Part shown: positions 1-9,189 of the stretch, in pieces
Layout of the letters: every line of letters begins with the position of its first letter
Position numbering within the stretch: the stretch's first letter is position 1
From: Polycladomyces abyssicola
Lineage (GTDB): Bacteria > Bacillota > Bacilli > Thermoactinomycetales > JIR-001
Direction of reading: 5' to 3'
NCBI RefSeq assembly: GCF_018326425.1
Contig: NZ_AP024601.1
Span: forward strand, 1,228,001-1,292,000
Length of the DNA: 64,000 nt
The notes under the pieces: model-generated
The model's database searches: none
What the model was told of the DNA's origin: nothing
What the model saw: only the letters and a program-made list of their open reading frames with translations
Program-made: the position numbers and the translations under genes

Positions 1-473
1 CGTACTTGCTGGCCACCGATCTTGAGCACGTCCCCGGCCTTGAGGGGCCGGCCTTCATATCCTCCAATGCCGCATAAGGTGTAGGTGGAGCGGGAGCCCA
101 GCTTCATCGGCACATCGATCCCACCGGCCACAGCAAGGTAGGCCCTAGCCCCCCCTTTTACGATACCGAAGGACAACACATCCCCTGCCTTCACCGCAAC
201 CGCCTCCCACGTAGGGATCGGCTCTCCATTGATCTTCGGCGGAATCTCCGCACCGGTGACGCTGATGAGGGTATCCTCACCAAACTCCAGCTCCGGTCCC
301 ATATAGGTGATTTCCAGGGAAGCGGCGTTCTCATCGTTTCCCACCAATAAGTTGCCCACTGTATAGGCAAAGGGGTCCATTGCTCCGGAAGGGGGCAAGC
401 CAATATGGTAGTAACCGATACGACCCCGGTCTTGTATGGTAGTCTGTAATCCCGGCTTACGTACTTTGATCAC
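1..473 (-). CDS. pxpC: 5-oxoprolinase subunit C / KipA-like carboxyltransferase-domain protein (C-terminus beyond window)
   Basis: This is the N-terminal 157 codons of a biotin-dependent carboxyltransferase-domain protein of the KipA/PxpC family. With PxpA and PxpB, that family hydrolyses 5-oxoproline to glutamate using ATP. The reading frame runs off the left edge. The opening residues IKVRKPGLQTTIQDRGR and the later GLPPSGAMDP are the usual family signature. The start is a GTG at 471-473 that overlaps the TGA of pxpB as GTGA, so the two are translationally coupled. Assignment to 5-oxoprolinase rather than another KipI/KipA pair rests on family resemblance only. Confidence 0.85.
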   Translation of the reverse strand, partial: MIKVRKPGLQTTIQDRGRIGYYHIGLPPSGAMDPFAYTVGNLLVGNDENAASLEITYMGPELEFGEDTLISVTGAEIPPKINGEPIPTWEAVAVKAGDVLSFGIVKGGARAYLAVAGGIDVPMKLGSRSTYTLCGIGGYEGRPLKAGDVLKIGGQQV

Positions 474-1354
474 CGATACAACCTCCCCAACACTTTTTCC
501 GAAAACGCCCTGGGGCGGTGGATCACCTCATCGGGAGTGAAAGAGATCCGGCTGGTGTGGTAGGTGAAGGTCCCCTCCTCCACCTGTCGGCGAATTGCGT
601 TGTATTCATCCATATCGATTCTGCGGAAGCGGAAAATATCGCCGGGTCTTGGAAACACCATCGACTCTTTAAAGTCCGGGAGCCGTTGGTCCTTGTCAAA
701 AATCGGCGCTGGTGCGATACCGAAGAGCTGATATCCTCCGGCCCCTTGAACCGGATAGATACAGGCGAAGGCACCTCCCCAGCCGAAGGCCCTCTCTGGC
801 GTGTAGGTCCGCGGCCGGACATACTTGGGCACCTCGATCTGCTCCTCCCGGGGAACCATCTGAAAGCACCATGGCAACCCCGGAACAAAGCCAATCATGG
901 ACACCCAAAAGGGGGATTGTGTTTGGGCGTGGATAAAATCCTCCTTGCTTTGAAACCCATTGATTCGCGCCGCATACTCTAAGTCAGTGGAGTTCGGATC
1001 CTGGTGGCGGTCACGAAAGCGCATCAAAGCCTCATGGGTCCAGGGATCCTCGTACAGGATGGGCACATCGACGATCCGGGACTCCAGCTCCACCTCGGAG
1101 AGATCGGATACGGATGCATCGATCTTTTTCAGTTCCGAGATGATCTCGTCGGCATCGACTATATCCGGATCAAAGCGGATCATGTAGGATGCGTTGGCGG
1201 GGCAGATGTCCAAAATCCCCGTCCAATTCTTCTCCCGCAATTTTTCCGTGATCGCCATCGCCCGGAAGTTAACTTCCAAGCTCATTTCTTGGTCCAGTTC
1301 AACAAAGATGAACTCGTCTCCCCCGTAATCGTAACGGGCTTCCTGCTTATCCAT
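470..1354 (-). CDS. pxpB: 5-oxoprolinase subunit B / KipI-like protein
   Basis: A 294-residue protein of the allophanate hydrolase subunit 1 (KipI/PxpB) family, partner of the overlapping pxpC. The family hallmark is around residues 150-200, with FVPGLPW followed by the GWGGAFACIYPVQGAGGYQLFG stretch (split: GWGGAFACIYP then VQGAGGYQLFG). The length is longer than the roughly 240 residues usual for B. subtilis KipI because of an N-terminal extension. The first 26 or so codons and the upstream DNA are duplicated as a decayed copy at 7657-7865. A degenerate sigma-54-like promoter lies about 65 bp upstream of the ATG. Confidence 0.85.
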   Translation of the reverse strand: MDKQEARYDYGGDEFIFVELDQEMSLEVNFRAMAITEKLREKNWTGILDICPANASYMIRFDPDIVDADEIISELKKIDASVSDLSEVELESRIVDVPILYEDPWTHEALMRFRDRHQDPNSTDLEYAARINGFQSKEDFIHAQTQSPFWVSMIGFVPGLPWCFQMVPREEQIEVPKYVRPRTYTPERAFGWGGAFACIYPVQGAGGYQLFGIAPAPIFDKDQRLPDFKESMVFPRPGDIFRFRRIDMDEYNAIRRQVEEGTFTYHTSRISFTPDEVIHRPRAFSEKVLGRLYR

Positions 1355-1500
1355 CGGCTACCCACCCACCTCCACCGATAAATTTTGAATCATCCAACGA
1401 TATCACATACAAAATCCCACAAAAAGCATGCCAATCTCAAACAGCACGTAAACAGAGGGGACAGCCTCTCAGTTTTTATTTTAAAAATGCATAATATCGA
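1277..1500. repeat. Direct repeat copy A (5' end of pxpB plus its upstream region)
   Basis: About 220 bp here matches 7657-7865 in the same orientation with small indels and substitutions. This copy contains the intact pxpB start codon. The intergenic part (1355-1647) is the only stretch between pxpB and potA. It holds a TGCATAA half-site at 1488-1494 and the promoter described separately; I see no other gene in it. Confidence 0.85.
1419..1434 (-). promoter_or_regulatory. Degenerate sigma-54-like promoter of pxpBC
   Basis: Read on the minus strand the site is TTGGCATGCTTTTTGT. The -24 GG is present at the right distance, but the -12 GC has become GT. The equivalent position in the duplicated copy (7783-7798) has an intact GC. 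Activity is doubtful. Confidence 0.4.
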
Positions 1501-1647
1501 GTCTAATGGATGGCCGGCTGCTGTATTTAAAGCGGTCTTATTCTGCCCCCGATTCCAGTTGGGATCGTACGTAAAGCTCGGTGAAATTCCTCTCGACTTC
1601 CGTTTCACGAGAGAGTAGTTTTGAAGGATGAAACGTCTTATTAGCCA

Positions 1648-2718
1648 TTACGCCCCGATTACGATTCCGTCTTCTTCTCTCCAAGTAACCCATACTCGTT
1701 CTCCCGATTGAAAGATTTGTTTTCCTTGGCTCGGAGTCATAACCACAATCCGATCTCCTTTTGCCAGCTGTACAATCGTTCGTATAAAAGATCCAACAAA
1801 GATTGTTTCTTCTACAACACCTGGCAATGAATAAGACAAATCCGGTGTTTCTTTCACTAATTGAACCCGCTCCGGTCTTATCGACAAATACATCGAGTCC
1901 GACACATTCTGGTTAATTCCAAGTTTGCCTCCGACTTTAAATCCATAAAAATCTAACACAAGGCTATTTTCCTTCATATCAGTTATCTTAACTTCTAATA
2001 AGTTTGTATCTCCAATAAAGTCAGCCACAAATTTTGTTTGAGGTCTCTCATAAATTTCTTTCGGGGATGCGATTTGTTCGATAGTTCCTTCATTCATAAC
2101 TGCAATTCGATCTGAAATCGTAAGGGCTTCCTCTTGATCGTGAGTTACATAAATAAATGTTATTTCCAATTTCTGTTGAAGATGTTTGAGCTCCATCTGC
2201 ATTTGTTTTCGTAATTTAAGATCTAAAGCACCGAGGGGTTCATCCAACAAAATTACTTTCGGATTATTGACCAAAGCCCTTGCCACCGCCACTCTCTGTT
2301 GCTGACCGCCGCTTAACTGCCTTGGTTTACGATCACCAAACGATTCCAATTGCACTAATCGAAGTGCCTCTTTCACTCTTGTGGTTATTTCGGACTTGGA
2401 TACACCTTTCATCTTTAGTCCGTAGGCAATGTTCTCATTTACAGTCATATGGGGAAACAACGCATAACTCTGAAAAACTGTATTAACATCCCTCTTATAT
2501 GGGGGGATGCCTACTACATTCTGTCCTTCCAAGAGTATTTGTCCCGCGTCTGGTTCCTCGAATCCCGCAATCATCCGAAGGGTCGTGGTTTTCCCACAAC
2601 CGCTGGGACCAAGTATGGTGAGAAATTCTCCCCTTTTTACATTGAGATCAATCCCCTTAACAACTAGGTCATTTCCAAAACCCTTCTCTACCTTTTGAAG
2701 TTCAACGATAGTATTCAT
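1648..2718 (-). CDS. potA: Spermidine/putrescine ABC transporter ATP-binding protein
   Basis: A 356-residue ABC ATPase that would energise polyamine import at the inner face of the membrane. Walker A GPSGCGKTT is at residues 37-45, the signature LSGGQ at 135-139, and Walker B VILLDEP at 155-161. A C-terminal TOBE-type regulatory region of about 110 residues follows, as in PotA. It is the last gene of the potD-potB-potC-potA run. The ATG has a strong AAGGAGGAGG site upstream. Substrate (putrescine, spermidine or agmatine) cannot be fixed from this subunit. Confidence 0.9.
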   Translation of the reverse strand: MNTIVELQKVEKGFGNDLVVKGIDLNVKRGEFLTILGPSGCGKTTTLRMIAGFEEPDAGQILLEGQNVVGIPPYKRDVNTVFQSYALFPHMTVNENIAYGLKMKGVSKSEITTRVKEALRLVQLESFGDRKPRQLSGGQQQRVAVARALVNNPKVILLDEPLGALDLKLRKQMQMELKHLQQKLEITFIYVTHDQEEALTISDRIAVMNEGTIEQIASPKEIYERPQTKFVADFIGDTNLLEVKITDMKENSLVLDFYGFKVGGKLGINQNVSDSMYLSIRPERVQLVKETPDLSYSLPGVVEETIFVGSFIRTIVQLAKGDRIVVMTPSQGKQIFQSGERVWVTWREEDGIVIGA

Positions 2719-2745
2719 GTCAATCCCCCTCCTCCTTATGCTTTT

Positions 2746-3543
2746 TTACAACTCAGTCTTTTCGGCGCTTAATCGTGTAACAATGACAATCATAATGACG
2801 GAAAAAACAAAGATGAGAGTTGATATGGCATTAACTTCCGGTGTTATCCCTCGTCGTAGCATCGCCCAGATCTGTACCGGTAAGGTTAGTTCTCTTCCTG
2901 TTAGAAAGTAACTGACTGCAATTTCATCGAGTGAAAGCGTGAACGACAACAACGCGGCTCCAATAACAGATGTTTTAATATTCGGAAGTGTCATGAGAAA
3001 AAACGTTTGTAGTCTTGAGGCTCCAAGATCCATAGAGGCTTCCTCAATCGATCTGTCCAGTCTTTTTAGCCTTGCGTATACTTGAGTCATTACAACCGCA
3101 ATGAGAAATGTACCATGTCCTAATAAAATCGTGGTTAACGACAGCTCCATTTTTATCTGGACGAATACACTCATCATTGCAACACCGGTAATAATGCCCG
3201 GCAATATCATCGGGAGTAAGACGATTCTCTCAAATAAGACCTTTCCCGGAAACTTAAATCTGTCTACAGCAAATGCGGAGGGAATGCCAAGTATCAATCC
3301 AATTAACGTTCCAGAAACAGCAACAATGAGACTATTCCATAAAGAATTTAGCAATGGCACATCTTGTAATAAAATTCTGTACCATTTTGTTGACCAGCTT
3401 GTAATTGGGTACGAATTGACTGCATTTCCGTTAAATGAGTAAACAATCACCACAATCATCGGCAGGTAAATAAACAAAAAGATCAGGGTTGCTGTGATCC
3501 ACAGACTTGCTGTAATCCCGTCCATTCGTAATTGTTTTCCCAC
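2746..3543 (-). CDS. potC: Spermidine/putrescine ABC transporter permease PotC
   Basis: A 265-residue binding-protein-dependent permease with about six membrane segments. The EAA-type loop that docks on the ATPase is visible near the middle (EEASMDLGASRLQTFFLMTLP). The start is a GTG at 3541-3543 with AGGAGG seven bases upstream. It begins 11 bases after potB and is followed by potA. Family and position support PotC over a generic iron or phosphonate permease. Confidence 0.88.
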   Translation of the reverse strand: MGKQLRMDGITASLWITATLIFLFIYLPMIVVIVYSFNGNAVNSYPITSWSTKWYRILLQDVPLLNSLWNSLIVAVSGTLIGLILGIPSAFAVDRFKFPGKVLFERIVLLPMILPGIITGVAMMSVFVQIKMELSLTTILLGHGTFLIAVVMTQVYARLKRLDRSIEEASMDLGASRLQTFFLMTLPNIKTSVIGAALLSFTLSLDEIAVSYFLTGRELTLPVQIWAMLRRGITPEVNAISTLIFVFSVIMIVIVTRLSAEKTEL

Positions 3544-3554
3544 TTGTATACCTC

Positions 3555-4481
3555 CTATTTGTTCGTACCGCCCTCAAAACTCGCCGTTTTCTTTTCCAGG
3601 CGGTGCGCCATCTCCAATATGCCAATTACAATGATCAAGGTAATAATTCCGATGGCAGATCCTAGCGGCCAGTTATTGGCTACACCAAACAGACTATAAA
3701 CAACGTTCGAGATCATCATGCTGCTCGTTCCCCCCAACAATTGGGGAGCCAGAAAATCTCCCATCGTCAATACAAAAGCAAATGTTGCACCTGCTATCAC
3801 TCCAGGCATACTTAACGGTAAAACAACTTTATAAAAAGTGCGAAAACGACCAGCACCAAGATCTTTGGATGCTTCTATAAGATTTTGGGGGATGTGTTCC
3901 AACGATGTATAAATAGACATTAAAACCCACGGAGTGTAGATATGGGTTAACGCCAGAGTAACCGCATATGGACTATATAAAAAAATCTCTAACGGTTTGT
4001 CAATTACACCAATCGCAAGTAAAAAACTGTTTAAAATACCATCCTGTCCTAAAACAATTTTCCAAGCATAAGCTCGCACTAGATAACTCACCCATAACGG
4101 GATGATCACTAACGTGTACATCAGTTGTTTATTTTTTTTGATTTTGTAATTGATGAAGTAAGCTAACGGATAACCGAGGAGAACACTAAACAAAGTTACC
4201 CAAAACGCGACTTTCAAAGTTTTTATAAGTGTTCCATAATATAATTCATTCGTAAAAAACTTAGTATAGTTACTAAATGAAAAGTCATGAACAATTGTCC
4301 CAAAGTCTACCTTCCAAAAACTATTGATAAATAATGTAATGTACGGCACAAACAAAAAGACTGACAGCCAAATGATCGGAGGAATCAATAAGATCAAGAG
4401 GCGTGGATTCCAAAAACGCTTTGGGGTCACAGATCTGACTTTGGATTTATCGACTGATACGGCGGTTGCGTTATTAAGCAT
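3555..4481 (-). CDS. potB: Spermidine/putrescine ABC transporter permease PotB
   Basis: A 308-residue membrane permease, with a cytoplasmic N-terminus of about 25 residues, six predicted hydrophobic segments, and an EAA loop (EASKDLGAGRFRTFYKVVLP). It pairs with PotC to form the channel. It lies between potD and potC in the order D-B-C-A. The GC content is visibly lower than in most of the window. Confidence 0.9.
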   Translation of the reverse strand: MLNNATAVSVDKSKVRSVTPKRFWNPRLLILLIPPIIWLSVFLFVPYITLFINSFWKVDFGTIVHDFSFSNYTKFFTNELYYGTLIKTLKVAFWVTLFSVLLGYPLAYFINYKIKKNKQLMYTLVIIPLWVSYLVRAYAWKIVLGQDGILNSFLLAIGVIDKPLEIFLYSPYAVTLALTHIYTPWVLMSIYTSLEHIPQNLIEASKDLGAGRFRTFYKVVLPLSMPGVIAGATFAFVLTMGDFLAPQLLGGTSSMMISNVVYSLFGVANNWPLGSAIGIITLIIVIGILEMAHRLEKKTASFEGGTNK

Positions 4482-4538
4482 AGGGTTCCTTCTCTCCTTT
4501 TGGGAAAATGTCTGGCGGCCGAAGCCGCCATATTCTAC

Positions 4539-5633
4539 TTACTGGGCTTTGACTTCATTCCAAATCTCGTTATATTTGTCGCGATCTTTAACTTCCTGCC
4601 AGAAGTTAATTTTTTTCATGTAGTTATCCATATCGTCAATATGAATCGATTTTGCTTGTTCAGGAGTCATATACTTAGCTGCATTCTTGTTTGCAACTCC
4701 GTAACCGGTAACATCTGCCACTATTTTTTGAACTTTCTCGTCAATCACATAATTGATATATTTTTCAGCCAATTCTTTGTTTGGAGAGGATTTAACGATC
4801 ATTAACCGATCAATCCAACCCGTAATTCCTTCTTTCGGAATGACCTCTTTCAAGTTACGCCCAGATGCATTAACTGCCTTGGGAGTTAGAGGCCAACCTA
4901 CCGCTAACACCACTTCTTTATTTGAGAATAGATCGTTAAGTTCACCAGCAGTAGCCCAATATTTTCGAACTTGGGGCTTCAATTCAATCAGTTTTTTCTT
5001 AGCTTCCTGAAGTTGTGCATCAGACATATTGTAGAGTGCGCTTGGATCGTTTTTGTCGAGTCCCATCATTTGTCCAATGAGATAAATATTCGAAATGTCA
5101 TCCCACAAAGAAACCTTGCCTTTATACTTTGGATCCCAGAATATCTTCCAGCTATTCGGAGGCGTTTTGATAACGTCTGCATCATATATGAGAGAGTCTG
5201 GTCCCCAAGTAAACGGAACACCATATACTTTACCGCCCTTTTTGACATCGTTCATATTCTTCAATTTTTCAGCTAAATTTTTATAATTGGGTACATTGTT
5301 AAGATTAATCGGAGCAACTAGACCCTCTCTGACTAAATAACCAGCTACGTCGGAAGAGGGAGAAATGACGTCGTATACATTTCCGCCCCCACCTTTCAAT
5401 TTTGAAACTAATTCGTCACTTGATCCAAAATAAGTTACAGTTACCTTGACTCCATACTTTTCTTCAAATCCTTTTACAAATTTAGGGTCAGCGTATCCTT
5501 CCCATGTAAGGAGATTAAGGGTTTTACCGTCCGATTTTGGTTTGTCAGCCGTTGTACCGCTACAAGCAGTCATCGTCATCAACAAACCTAGTATGATTGT
5601 AGCTAGAAGACCGACAGATTTTCGTTTTTTCAT
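4539..5633 (-). CDS. potD: Polyamine-binding lipoprotein of the PotD family
   Basis: A 364-residue extracellular substrate-binding protein. The N-terminus is a lipoprotein signal with a positively charged start, a hydrophobic core and a lipobox ending at Cys24 (MTAC). The mature part begins with a KTLNLLTWEGYAD stretch typical of PotD/PotF proteins. It is the first gene of the importer operon. It has an excellent Shine-Dalgarno (AGGAGG) and a sigma-54 promoter about 40 bp upstream. The actual ligand could be agmatine, putrescine or spermidine. Confidence 0.9.
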   Translation of the reverse strand: MKKRKSVGLLATIILGLLMTMTACSGTTADKPKSDGKTLNLLTWEGYADPKFVKGFEEKYGVKVTVTYFGSSDELVSKLKGGGGNVYDVISPSSDVAGYLVREGLVAPINLNNVPNYKNLAEKLKNMNDVKKGGKVYGVPFTWGPDSLIYDADVIKTPPNSWKIFWDPKYKGKVSLWDDISNIYLIGQMMGLDKNDPSALYNMSDAQLQEAKKKLIELKPQVRKYWATAGELNDLFSNKEVVLAVGWPLTPKAVNASGRNLKEVIPKEGITGWIDRLMIVKSSPNKELAEKYINYVIDEKVQKIVADVTGYGVANKNAAKYMTPEQAKSIHIDDMDNYMKKINFWQEVKDRDKYNEIWNEVKAQ

Positions 5634-5671
5634 TCTTATACCTCCTCTTGTTTCTTACACTTTTACGTACT

Positions 5672-5687
5672 GCAAAACGTGTGCCAA
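5672..5687 (-). promoter_or_regulatory. Sigma-54 promoter of potDBCA
   Basis: Minus-strand TTGGCACACGTTTTGC is a full match to the TGGCAC-N5-TTGC consensus, with GG and GC twelve bases apart. Transcription would begin roughly 25 bp before the potD ATG. A TGCATA half-site resembling the operator near 7985 lies about 100 bp further upstream (near 5790). Confidence 0.85.
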
Positions 5688-5870
5688 ACTAACGAGAACA
5701 CAAAAAAAGGCCGTCAAATCAATGGGATTGACAACTTTCTCAACGATTCTAGTATGAAATTTGCCAATGCACAGTATCATTGGTTTTTCATGCATATTGA
5801 TTCTAACGATGATGAAAAACAGAGCAATTACTGATGCTGCTGTAGTAAACAGAAAAAGCATTAAACAATG

Positions 5871-7631
5871 TCAATTTGCATTGTTCGAAAAATTAGATAT
5901 CCTGTTTAAGGTGATTTCTTTATCAGGACTCTTTATTTTGTTTAATTTTCGTACGACAGTTGATTGGTTTACTTTCAGGAGTTCGGCAATTTGGTAGGTA
6001 CTCGTAGTGACACTTTGAGCCTTTTTTATCAATTCCTGTTCTACAAATTGAAGAGCTTCCTTTAGAGGGATGATCCGATTGATAACAATAGGACTTTCAT
6101 TTGAGTTGAAGCGAAAACGGTCATAAATCGCAGGAGGCAAGCAACTGATGTCAATCACATCATCTTCAGCCGCAACATACATCCATTCTACAAAATTTTG
6201 CAATTCCCTTATATTTCCCGGCCAGTTATATTTAGAAAGAAGCGAAAGAACATCCCGAGAAAATTCTTTAGATCGTCCATTTTTTTCAATGGTTCTCTCT
6301 AAGTAAGAAATTAACAAAGGGATAACGTCCTCTGGTCTCTCACGCAACGGTGGAATGGTTATAGGAATCACATTCAGCCGATAGTAGAGGTCTTTTCTGA
6401 ACTTGCCAATTCTAACTAATTCTTCTAAGTTTTGATTGGTTGCGGCGATAATTCTTACATCAGTACGTATATATTCCCTCCCTCCAATTCGGGTGAAGGT
6501 TCCATCCTGCAGAACATGAAGCAATTTGACCTGTAGGGACAAAGGCAATTCTCCAATCTCATCCAAAAAAAGTGTCCCTCCATCGGCAAGTTCCATAAAA
6601 CCAATTTTCCCTTGTTTGTTTGCCCCCGTAAAGGCTCCTCCATCATAACCAAAGATCTCACTTTCCATCAATGTGTCGGGGATTGCTCCACAATTGACCA
6701 TTAAAAAAGGTCCATTACTCCGTCGACTGTTTTTATGAATGTAACGGGCAATTTCCCCTTTTCCAACACCTGTTTCTCCTAATAACAGCACCGTAGACTC
6801 TGTTTGTGCAACCCGTGAAGCAAAGTTTAATAATTTTTTCATTACTGGACTTTTGGCAACTAACGAGCCATTTGTATTTCCATTTTCATCAAGAGATAAC
6901 TGGGAATCATTAATCAAAGGATGATTCTGAGAAAATCTGTTTTTGAGATGGCTAAGTTCGGTAATATCCTTTGAAGAGCAAATTACTCTGTAGATTTCAC
7001 CGTTTTCATCCCAGATAATATTTGCTTGAACCAACAAATTACGTCCATTTGCAGTAGTCTGCACTACTGAAATATTTTTCCGTTTTTCAATTGCCATGGC
7101 AGTTGCTGATGGAGAAAATACGCCTTCTTTTTCCAACTCTTTCACATGACGACCAATTAGCTGATCACGTGATATTCCATAGAAAATCTCACATTTCTCA
7201 TTTACTCGTAATGTAATACCCTTCCCGTCAGTTATAAAAATTCCATCAAAAGATGAATCTAGAATTGCTTGTAACTCACGATTGATCAATTTTTCCTGAC
7301 CGTGAAGCAGATCTGAGGATCTCTTCTTCATAATCATGGCAACCCCGTCTCCAAATCCGGGTACTATGTTTACTTCAACATCGAAGTTATGAAGAAAGCG
7401 TTTCGTGTTGTTGTGTCGATAGCGGTTTTCCCAAATTTCTTGAAGTTCTTTAGGCAAGTCATTAACGTTCTTTATTGAGGTTAGTTTTTCTAGTTTTAAT
7501 AGGGAGCGAGCTGCCGAGTTGATGACTGTAATCTCTCCTTCAGGGTCAAGGATCACCACACCTTCTTCGAAATGCTGTAAAATTCTCGTTATAAACTTCC
7601 AAGTTAACAGGGACGGTGTTTTATCAACCAT
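5871..7631 (-). CDS. Sigma-54-dependent activator, PAS-PAS-AAA+-HTH
   Basis: A 586-residue enhancer-binding protein. Two PAS-type sensor domains occupy about residues 10-105 and 115-225. The AAA+ domain carries Walker A GETGVGKG at 285-292, the sigma-54 contact loop GAFTGA at 332-337 and Walker B TLFLDEIGE at 353-361. A Fis-type helix-turn-helix is at about 544-566. The gene lies upstream of potD and divergent from the agmatinase operon, both of which carry -24/-12 promoters, so it probably activates one or both. Its own promoter is also of sigma-54 type. The signal it senses is unknown. Confidence 0.93.
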   Translation of the reverse strand: MVDKTPSLLTWKFITRILQHFEEGVVILDPEGEITVINSAARSLLKLEKLTSIKNVNDLPKELQEIWENRYRHNNTKRFLHNFDVEVNIVPGFGDGVAMIMKKRSSDLLHGQEKLINRELQAILDSSFDGIFITDGKGITLRVNEKCEIFYGISRDQLIGRHVKELEKEGVFSPSATAMAIEKRKNISVVQTTANGRNLLVQANIIWDENGEIYRVICSSKDITELSHLKNRFSQNHPLINDSQLSLDENGNTNGSLVAKSPVMKKLLNFASRVAQTESTVLLLGETGVGKGEIARYIHKNSRRSNGPFLMVNCGAIPDTLMESEIFGYDGGAFTGANKQGKIGFMELADGGTLFLDEIGELPLSLQVKLLHVLQDGTFTRIGGREYIRTDVRIIAATNQNLEELVRIGKFRKDLYYRLNVIPITIPPLRERPEDVIPLLISYLERTIEKNGRSKEFSRDVLSLLSKYNWPGNIRELQNFVEWMYVAAEDDVIDISCLPPAIYDRFRFNSNESPIVINRIIPLKEALQFVEQELIKKAQSVTTSTYQIAELLKVNQSTVVRKLNKIKSPDKEITLNRISNFSNNAN

Positions 7632-7656
7632 CTAGCTACCCCCTTTTGTGATTTCC

Positions 7657-7865
7657 CAAGCTCATTTCTTGGTCCAGTTCAACAAAGATGAACCGTAATC
7701 GTAACGGCTTCCTGCTTATCGATCGGCTACCCACCTCCACCGATAAATTTTGAATCTTCATCGATATCACCTACATAATCCCGCAAAAATCATGCCAACT
7801 TCAAACACCCCGTAAACAAAGGGGACGGCTTTTCAGTTTTTATTTTAAAAATAAATAACATTAGA
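7657..7865. repeat. Direct repeat copy B: decayed 5' fragment of pxpB with its promoter
   Basis: Aligns with 1277-1500 in direct orientation. Relative to copy A it lacks about 10, 1 and 4 bases at three places inside the former coding part. The pxpB start codon has changed (minus-strand ATG to ATC), so it cannot encode the protein. The upstream part survives and supplies the activator gene with a promoter. The two copies bracket the potABCD-activator block. Confidence 0.85.
7783..7798 (-). promoter_or_regulatory. Sigma-54 promoter upstream of the activator gene
   Basis: Minus-strand TTGGCATGATTTTTGC has invariant GG and GC twelve bases apart. It lies about 150 bp upstream of the activator ATG at 7631, within the duplicated pxpB leader. 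This implies that the activator is itself sigma-54 dependent. Confidence 0.7.
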
Positions 7866-7984
7866 CAAATCTGATCTTTCACAGGTCTTTTACTGACTGT
7901 TAACTTTCTGCAGTCGGGCTCTTGTTGTTCTTTCGTTTAAACGAACCATCCTATTTGGGATCGGCTATTACTAATCGCATATAC

Positions 7985-8002
7985 TTATGCATAATTGCAT
8001 AA
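7985..8002. promoter_or_regulatory. Candidate activator binding site (inverted repeat)
   Basis: TTATGCA and TGCATAA flank a TAAT spacer, a perfect 7-bp inverted repeat. It sits in the 562-bp gap (7632-8193) between two divergent sigma-54 promoters, about 60 bp upstream of the agmatinase promoter. Similar half-sites occur before the aldehyde dehydrogenase promoter. The rest of the gap is AT-rich with no gene. Confidence 0.6.
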
Positions 8003-8042
8003 TATTTTTCCTTTATATTCTGCATTGATAAACATTTTTCCA

Positions 8043-8058
8043 TTGGCATCATTCTTGC
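8043..8058 (+). promoter_or_regulatory. Sigma-54 promoter of the agmatinase operon
   Basis: TTGGCATCATTCTTGC matches the -24/-12 consensus with correct spacing. It lies about 135 bp before the agmatinase ATG, leaving a leader of roughly 120 nt. Confidence 0.85.
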
Positions 8059-8193
8059 TCTAATTGTTTCAACAGATAAGTGTATCACCGGCATGGTGCC
8101 TCTATGAGAAGGAGTTGGTTTATTAGATTAATGGACCAAGTCTCAACTGCCTGACCATCAAAATTAAAAAAAAAAGAAAGGAAAGATACGAGT

Positions 8194-9189
8194 ATGAAGT
8201 ATCCCCTTTCACCAGATGTAAAACCAGAATTTTGTACGATCGGATCGTTTATGCGTTTACCTTCATCACGGGAAAATGCTAAGGTTGCCATTTTAGGGAT
8301 GCCTTTTGATACGGCGGCTTCTTTCCGTGTAGGAGCGCGATTCGCCCCGCAAGCGATTCGCCAAGCATCTATGACACTATTCCCTTACCATCCGGTTCAT
8401 GAGGTTTATCCTTTTGAAGATACAAACGCAATAGATATCGGTGACGTACCGGTTATTCCGCATAATATCCACCGCAGCTATGAACTAATGGAAAAATATA
8501 CCTTAGATCTTATGAAAAAAGAAATCATACCGATTGGATTGGGTGGAGACCACTCAGTAACATTGGCAAGTTTGCGTGCAGCAGCCAAAAAATACGGTCC
8601 TGTTGCTATGATCCATTTCGACTCTCATACGGATACTTGGGATACGTATTACGATGAAAAATACTGGCATGGTTCTACGTTTATCCGGGCGTATGAAGAA
8701 GGGCTTTTACAACCGGATAAAGTATTTCAAATCGGTATTCGCGGTACACTCAATCATCCCGGCGACATCGGAGCAAGTATTGAACTTGGTTATCATGTAA
8801 TCACTACTCAGGAATTGCGCAAACGCGGTTTTGAAGATGTAGTTAGACAGGTAAGAGAGACCATTGAAGATACACCTTGTTTCTTAACCTTTGATATCGA
8901 CTTCGTTGATCCCTCCTGTGCACCCGGGACCGGTACGCTGGAAGTCGGTGGATTTACCAGCCTGGAAACACTTGAAATAGTTCGTTCTCTTACTGGCTTC
9001 AACTATATTGGATTTGACTTGGTGGAGGTACTTCCCCCCTACGATCCGACACAAATTACTTCTCTTTTAGCTGCTACGCTGGTGCATGATTTTGCCAGTC
9101 TTGCAGCGTTAAATCTCAAACAAAAAATAAATTTAATGCCCAACAAAACCGAACAAAAAAGGGGGAGAACATATGAAAGTACGTTATGA
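8194..9189 (+). CDS. speB: Agmatinase-family ureohydrolase
   Basis: A 331-residue arginase/agmatinase-family enzyme that would release urea from agmatine to give putrescine. All six manganese ligands are visible: His120 (GGDHS), Asp143, His145 and Asp147 (FDSHTDT), and Asp234 and Asp236 (FDIDFVDP). The N-terminal extension and overall length also resemble guanidinobutyrases and guanidinopropionases, so the substrate is not certain. The presence of a putrescine aminotransferase downstream favours agmatine. Its last codons overlap the next small gene by 17 bp. Confidence 0.85.
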   Translation: MKYPLSPDVKPEFCTIGSFMRLPSSRENAKVAILGMPFDTAASFRVGARFAPQAIRQASMTLFPYHPVHEVYPFEDTNAIDIGDVPVIPHNIHRSYELMEKYTLDLMKKEIIPIGLGGDHSVTLASLRAAAKKYGPVAMIHFDSHTDTWDTYYDEKYWHGSTFIRAYEEGLLQPDKVFQIGIRGTLNHPGDIGASIELGYHVITTQELRKRGFEDVVRQVRETIEDTPCFLTFDIDFVDPSCAPGTGTLEVGGFTSLETLEIVRSLTGFNYIGFDLVEVLPPYDPTQITSLLAATLVHDFASLAALNLKQKINLMPNKTEQKRGRTYESTL

